From the NCBI GenBank assembly GCA_022574115.1, contig JACZSS010000080.1, positions 1 to 8,464 of the forward strand: a stretch of 8,464 nt of DNA, in the 5' to 3' direction. Origin of the DNA: Candidatus Heimdallarchaeota archaeon (GTDB lineage: Archaea > Asgardarchaeota > Heimdallarchaeia > Heimdallarchaeales > Kariarchaeaceae). Under the pieces are notes generated by a model. It was not told the DNA's origin, did not search any database, and worked only from the letters and a program-made list of their open reading frames with translations. Shown here piece after piece: positions 6,469 to 8,464 of the stretch (positions within the stretch are counted from its first letter, which is position 1; each line of letters opens with the position of its first letter). Both the position numbers and the translations under genes were made by a program.

Positions 6469-7491
6469 GTGATAAGAAATAGACTCAAAACAAAGCAGAA
6501 TTCAGAACACGTATTGGATTTAAAAATAGACGAGATTAAGAAATTGAAATCGTTATTGAATGACAACAATTTTTCCCAAGCAATCAAGTTGATTGGAGAA
6601 GAGTCAAAAGATGAAGAATCTAGAACATTGGAAATACAAAGATGCCTTTGGAATGAAATCGATATTGAAGATCTGTACCCTATGGAACCCACCCTCCTTT
6701 TAAGTTATATTCTGTATAGGAAAGGAGTATTTCATGAGGTGGACTTCAAGGTTATGCTGAATAAATTTCAGCAAGTCGACAAGGTAGATCCAACCCATAT
6801 TTTACAGATCTGTTATCTCGAGGCCGATTTTGATGATTTACACGATTTTAATACTTGGGTTAAATTCTATCAGACAAAAATTCCATGGTTGGGGTCCTTT
6901 TGGATTAATCCTCAAGAATTAATAGAGTTTGCAGAACTAGCAGGGTTAGAGGCCATTTCAGATGAATTCCGCGGAATGGCAAACAGGATCGCATCTTTAG
7001 TGAACAGACCTGAATATGAGACCGAGATTCTTGAGACATTTACACACGCCGAGTCCAAGTACTCGCTTCCCTGGTTCCCCTCGAAGTATCGCAAAAGCGT
7101 TGTTGATAAGATTGTAAAAACTCAGGTAAACAATCTTAACATGGATCAGAGTTATAAGGAATTGCAATTAGAATTCGAGAAAAATGAATTTCTTAGTGAT
7201 CTACCTATATCATTTCCAGTACTAGAAGAGAGGATTTCCTCTCTCGAAGCACATACAATCGACAGTGAAAGTATTGCCAACGTACCGCAAGAACTTTTGC
7301 AAGATTGGTTGCCCAAATTCGCCTATACGAAGCCAGAAACTAGGCCAAAGATAAAAATTATGTTTCCTGGAGGACAGCATATTGGTCATTCTAGTATCTT
7401 GATGAAAATTAATCTACTTGGAAATCTTAAAAAGAGAAATACGATCAAGAAAGTGTTAAAGAACTTAAAAGAACTTAGTGATGCAAAGTAG
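6469..7491 (+). CDS. Unrecognised 340-residue soluble protein
   Basis: I do not recognise a family. The GTG start overlaps a GGTGAT sequence; there is no separate ribosome-binding site, so translation may be leaderless or may start later, for example at the TTG at 6514. The protein looks largely alpha-helical. A charged amphipathic N-terminus (DEIKKLKSLLNDNNFSQAIK, about 21-40) resembles a helical-repeat unit, and Trp/Phe-rich segments follow (KFYQTKIPWLGSFWINPQEL about 132-151, SLPWFPSKYRKS 199-210). A short strand-turn PKIKIMFPGGQHIGHSSIL (about 293-311) precedes a Lys-rich C-terminal helix. No membrane helix, signal peptide or cysteine cluster is seen. Amino-acid and codon use match the other AT-rich genes here, which supports a real gene. 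The next gene overlaps its 3' end, so the two are probably one transcription unit. Confidence 0.75.
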   Translation: MIRNRLKTKQNSEHVLDLKIDEIKKLKSLLNDNNFSQAIKLIGEESKDEESRTLEIQRCLWNEIDIEDLYPMEPTLLLSYILYRKGVFHEVDFKVMLNKFQQVDKVDPTHILQICYLEADFDDLHDFNTWVKFYQTKIPWLGSFWINPQELIEFAELAGLEAISDEFRGMANRIASLVNRPEYETEILETFTHAESKYSLPWFPSKYRKSVVDKIVKTQVNNLNMDQSYKELQLEFEKNEFLSDLPISFPVLEERISSLEAHTIDSESIANVPQELLQDWLPKFAYTKPETRPKIKIMFPGGQHIGHSSILMKINLLGNLKKRNTIKKVLKNLKELSDAK

Positions 7492-7610
7492 TTCCCGGAA
7501 TCGGAAGAGCCTCTATTCTACAATTACAATTCTGGCCGGAATGGCAGCCATTTCCATAGCATTCGCAGCGGAGCTTTTAGGAATGGGTTACCCCGGATTT
7601 GGTACTTCAC
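7481..7610 (+). CDS. N-terminus of a membrane protein, truncated at the compositional break
   Basis: An ATG at 7481 (or the GTG at 7478) overlaps the end of the preceding gene by 11-14 bases, a typical translationally coupled arrangement. The visible product has a polar basic start (MQSSSRNRKSLYS), one hydrophobic helix (about residues 12-35, TITILAGMAAISIAFAAELL), then GMGYPGFGTSQ. After roughly base 7605 the same frame enters GC-rich DNA and becomes an Arg-rich out-of-phase reading of the permease fragment, ending at 8077. Only about 40 residues are therefore authentic. The helix could be a signal anchor of a larger membrane protein; the rest is missing, so no function is offered. The end coordinate is approximate. 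Confidence 0.55.
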
Positions 7611-8048
7611 AATCCCGAACTGATGACCACCGTGATGGCGAGAGAGATCGCGCGAGATCGGTTTGCCCTGACGCTCATGGGTGTCTTCGCCGCCGTCGCG
7701 GTGGCCTTGGCTGCCATCGGCGTGTACGGTGTCTTGTCCTACCTGGTAAGCCAGCGCACCTCGGAAATCGGCATCCGGATGGCGCTCGGCGCTCGTGCGT
7801 CGCAGGTGCGCTCGATCGTGCTCGGGCAGGCTGCCGCATTGGCCGGAATCGGTATCGGTGTAGGACTCGCCGGCGCGTTCGGGTTGAGCCGGCTGCTGAA
7901 CACGATGGTCTTCGGCGTGAGCGTCACCGATCCGGTGATCTTCGGATCGGTTGCCGTGGGACTGGGCGTCATCGCCATCGTTGCAGGATACGTCCCCGCA
8001 CGTCGTGCCACGCGGGTAGATCCTATGCACGCGCTACGAAACGAGTAA
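7599..8048 (+). CDS. C-terminal fragment of a MacB/FtsX-type ABC transporter permease (bacterial)
   Basis: The frame holds the last ~140 residues of a macrolide-exporter/lipoprotein-type permease. MAREIARDRFALTLMGVF leads into the first membrane helix, the conserved cytoplasmic SQRTSEIGIRMALGA loop follows, then two more helices, and the protein ends PARRATRVDPMHALRNE, the classic FtsX-domain terminus. The periplasmic MacB core and first helix (and, in the paired form, a whole first permease half) are absent. The first in-frame codon after the break, a TTG at 7599, is not a credible start; the true coding sequence begins somewhere near 7605-7625. Such proteins act in envelope efflux or lipoprotein-type transport in bacteria and are abundant in phyla such as Acidobacteriota and Gemmatimonadota. 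The GC-rich codon use is unlike everything upstream. Confidence 0.85.
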   Translation: MVLHNPELMTTVMAREIARDRFALTLMGVFAAVAVALAAIGVYGVLSYLVSQRTSEIGIRMALGARASQVRSIVLGQAAALAGIGIGVGLAGAFGLSRLLNTMVFGVSVTDPVIFGSVAVGLGVIAIVAGYVPARRATRVDPMHALRNE

Positions 8049-8052
8049 GGCC

Positions 8053-8092
8053 GCGAATGACCGCTGACGGATGCTGACGAACGCGGACGCAT
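8053..8092. repeat. Degenerate 10-bp periodic repeat after the permease stop
   Basis: Four consecutive decamers begin with GC and resemble each other: GCGAATGACC, GCTGACGGAT, GCTGACGAAC and GCGGACGCAT. The consensus is roughly GCTGACGNAY. It starts five bases after the permease stop codon. Short decamer arrays of this kind occur between genes in some GC-rich bacterial genomes. Confidence 0.45.
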
Positions 8093-8117
8093 AAAGACAC
8101 GTTGCATCAAGAGCCAA

Positions 8118-8136
8118 CCCCGGGGGCAAGCCGGGG
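8118..8136. terminator. GC-rich hairpin between convergent genes
   Basis: CCCCGG (8118-8123) pairs with CCGGGG (8131-8136) around the loop GGGCAAG. It sits between the permease stop (8048) and the stop of the convergent PD40 gene (8149), where a two-way terminator would be expected. No U-tract follows on the plus strand, so it could instead be a palindromic intergenic repeat. Confidence 0.45.
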
Positions 8137-8148
8137 GTATATGGACCG

Positions 8149-8464
8149 TCACTCGATCTCCACGCCAAGCTCCGCCAACCGTATCCGATAAATCCTCCCC
8201 GACCCGTTTCGATGACTGGAGAAGTAGAGGTACTCACCGTCCGGTGACAACGTCGGACCGTATTCGTACTCCGGCGTGTTGACCGCGGGCCCCAGGTTAC
8301 GCGGCGTGGTCCAACTTCCATTGCGGAAGTAACTCACGTAGAGATCGTCTCCGCCAAATCCCTCGGGATGGTCGGTGATCGCCAAGATCATCATCTGACC
8401 GGCGGCGCCGACGTACAAGTCCGGTTGGCTCTGTTCGGTGTTGATCGGCCCGCCGATATTTGTT
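8149..8464 (-). CDS. C-terminal part of a PD40/TolB-like beta-propeller protein (bacterial); 5' end outside window
   Basis: The minus-strand frame is open to the window edge, so this is the last ~104 residues of a longer protein. It shows repeated beta-propeller blades. One has GGDDLYVSYFRNGSWTTPRN followed by LGPAVNTPEYEYGPTLSPDG. The other has the PD40 core LSPDGEYLYFSSHRNG followed by RIYRI. A preceding INTEQSQPD marks another blade. PD40 repeats of this exact style occur in secreted or periplasmic proteins, often with TolB-like or OmpA domains, and their ligand is usually unknown. It converges on the permease fragment, with 100 bases between stop codons, and shares its GC-rich codon use. 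Both therefore come from the same bacterial DNA. Confidence 0.85.
   Translation of the reverse strand, partial: TNIGGPINTEQSQPDLYVGAAGQMMILAITDHPEGFGGDDLYVSYFRNGSWTTPRNLGPAVNTPEYEYGPTLSPDGEYLYFSSHRNGSGRIYRIRLAELGVEIE

Noticed and set aside
7369..7392. GGQHIGHS in the 340-residue protein as a Walker A nucleotide-binding motif
   Set aside because: The spacing matches GxxxxGKS, but His replaces the essential Lys, and only about 30 residues follow, too few for a P-loop domain.
7478..8077. A 199-codon open frame that would be one protein
   Set aside because: Only the first ~40 codons look genuine. After about 7605 it is an Arg-rich, out-of-phase reading of the permease coding sequence, created by the join.
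7524..8321. Long minus-strand frames opposite the permease fragment and the region after it
   Set aside because: They are antisense shadows common in GC-rich DNA. They are His/Arg/Asp-rich or Thr/Pro-rich with no domain, while the plus-strand frame is a clear FtsX-type permease and the PD40 frame is clear at the end.

Overview
The window holds two kinds of DNA that do not belong together. Positions 1 to about 7600 are AT-rich and read as an archaeal chromosome: a RadA/Rad51-type recombinase with no bacterial RecA features, TATA-like boxes upstream of genes, little Shine-Dalgarno signal, GTG starts, and a membrane protein ending in an archaeal-style winged helix. An uncultured archaeon, possibly of the Asgard group, would fit, but nothing here fixes the lineage. 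From about 7605 to the end the DNA is GC-rich and carries bacterial gene fragments: the end of a MacB/FtsX-type permease and the end of a PD40 beta-propeller protein.

Layout. (1) 1-2055, +: the 3' part of a large gene encoding an extracellular peptide-type solute-binding domain, a beta-rich stalk, a membrane helix, a cytoplasmic winged helix and two more membrane helices. It looks like a one-piece membrane-bound transcription regulator. (2) 2056-2604: an intergenic region with divergent TATA-like boxes and a doubtful small minus-strand ORF. (3) 2605-3921, +: radA, with a duplicated helix-hairpin-helix N-terminal region. (4) 3922-4577: a long convergent intergenic region with a strong hairpin, T-rich tracts and a startless membrane-like ORF remnant. 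(5) 4578-6386, -: an M24 metallopeptidase and, upstream of it, a thioredoxin/peroxiredoxin-like protein, 33-54 bases apart depending on the M24 start. (6) 6469-7491, +: an unrecognised 340-residue soluble protein, overlapped at its end by the start of a membrane protein that is cut off at the compositional break. (7) About 7605-8464: the bacterial segment, with two convergent partial genes, a short 10-bp periodic repeat and a GC-rich hairpin between them.

The archaeal genes do not form one pathway. The most unusual are the solute-binding/winged-helix fusion and the double-HhH RadA. The break near 7600 truncates a gene on each side with no visible mobile-element ends, so an assembly chimera is the leading explanation. 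The last ~860 bases should not be assigned to the archaeon without read-level support.
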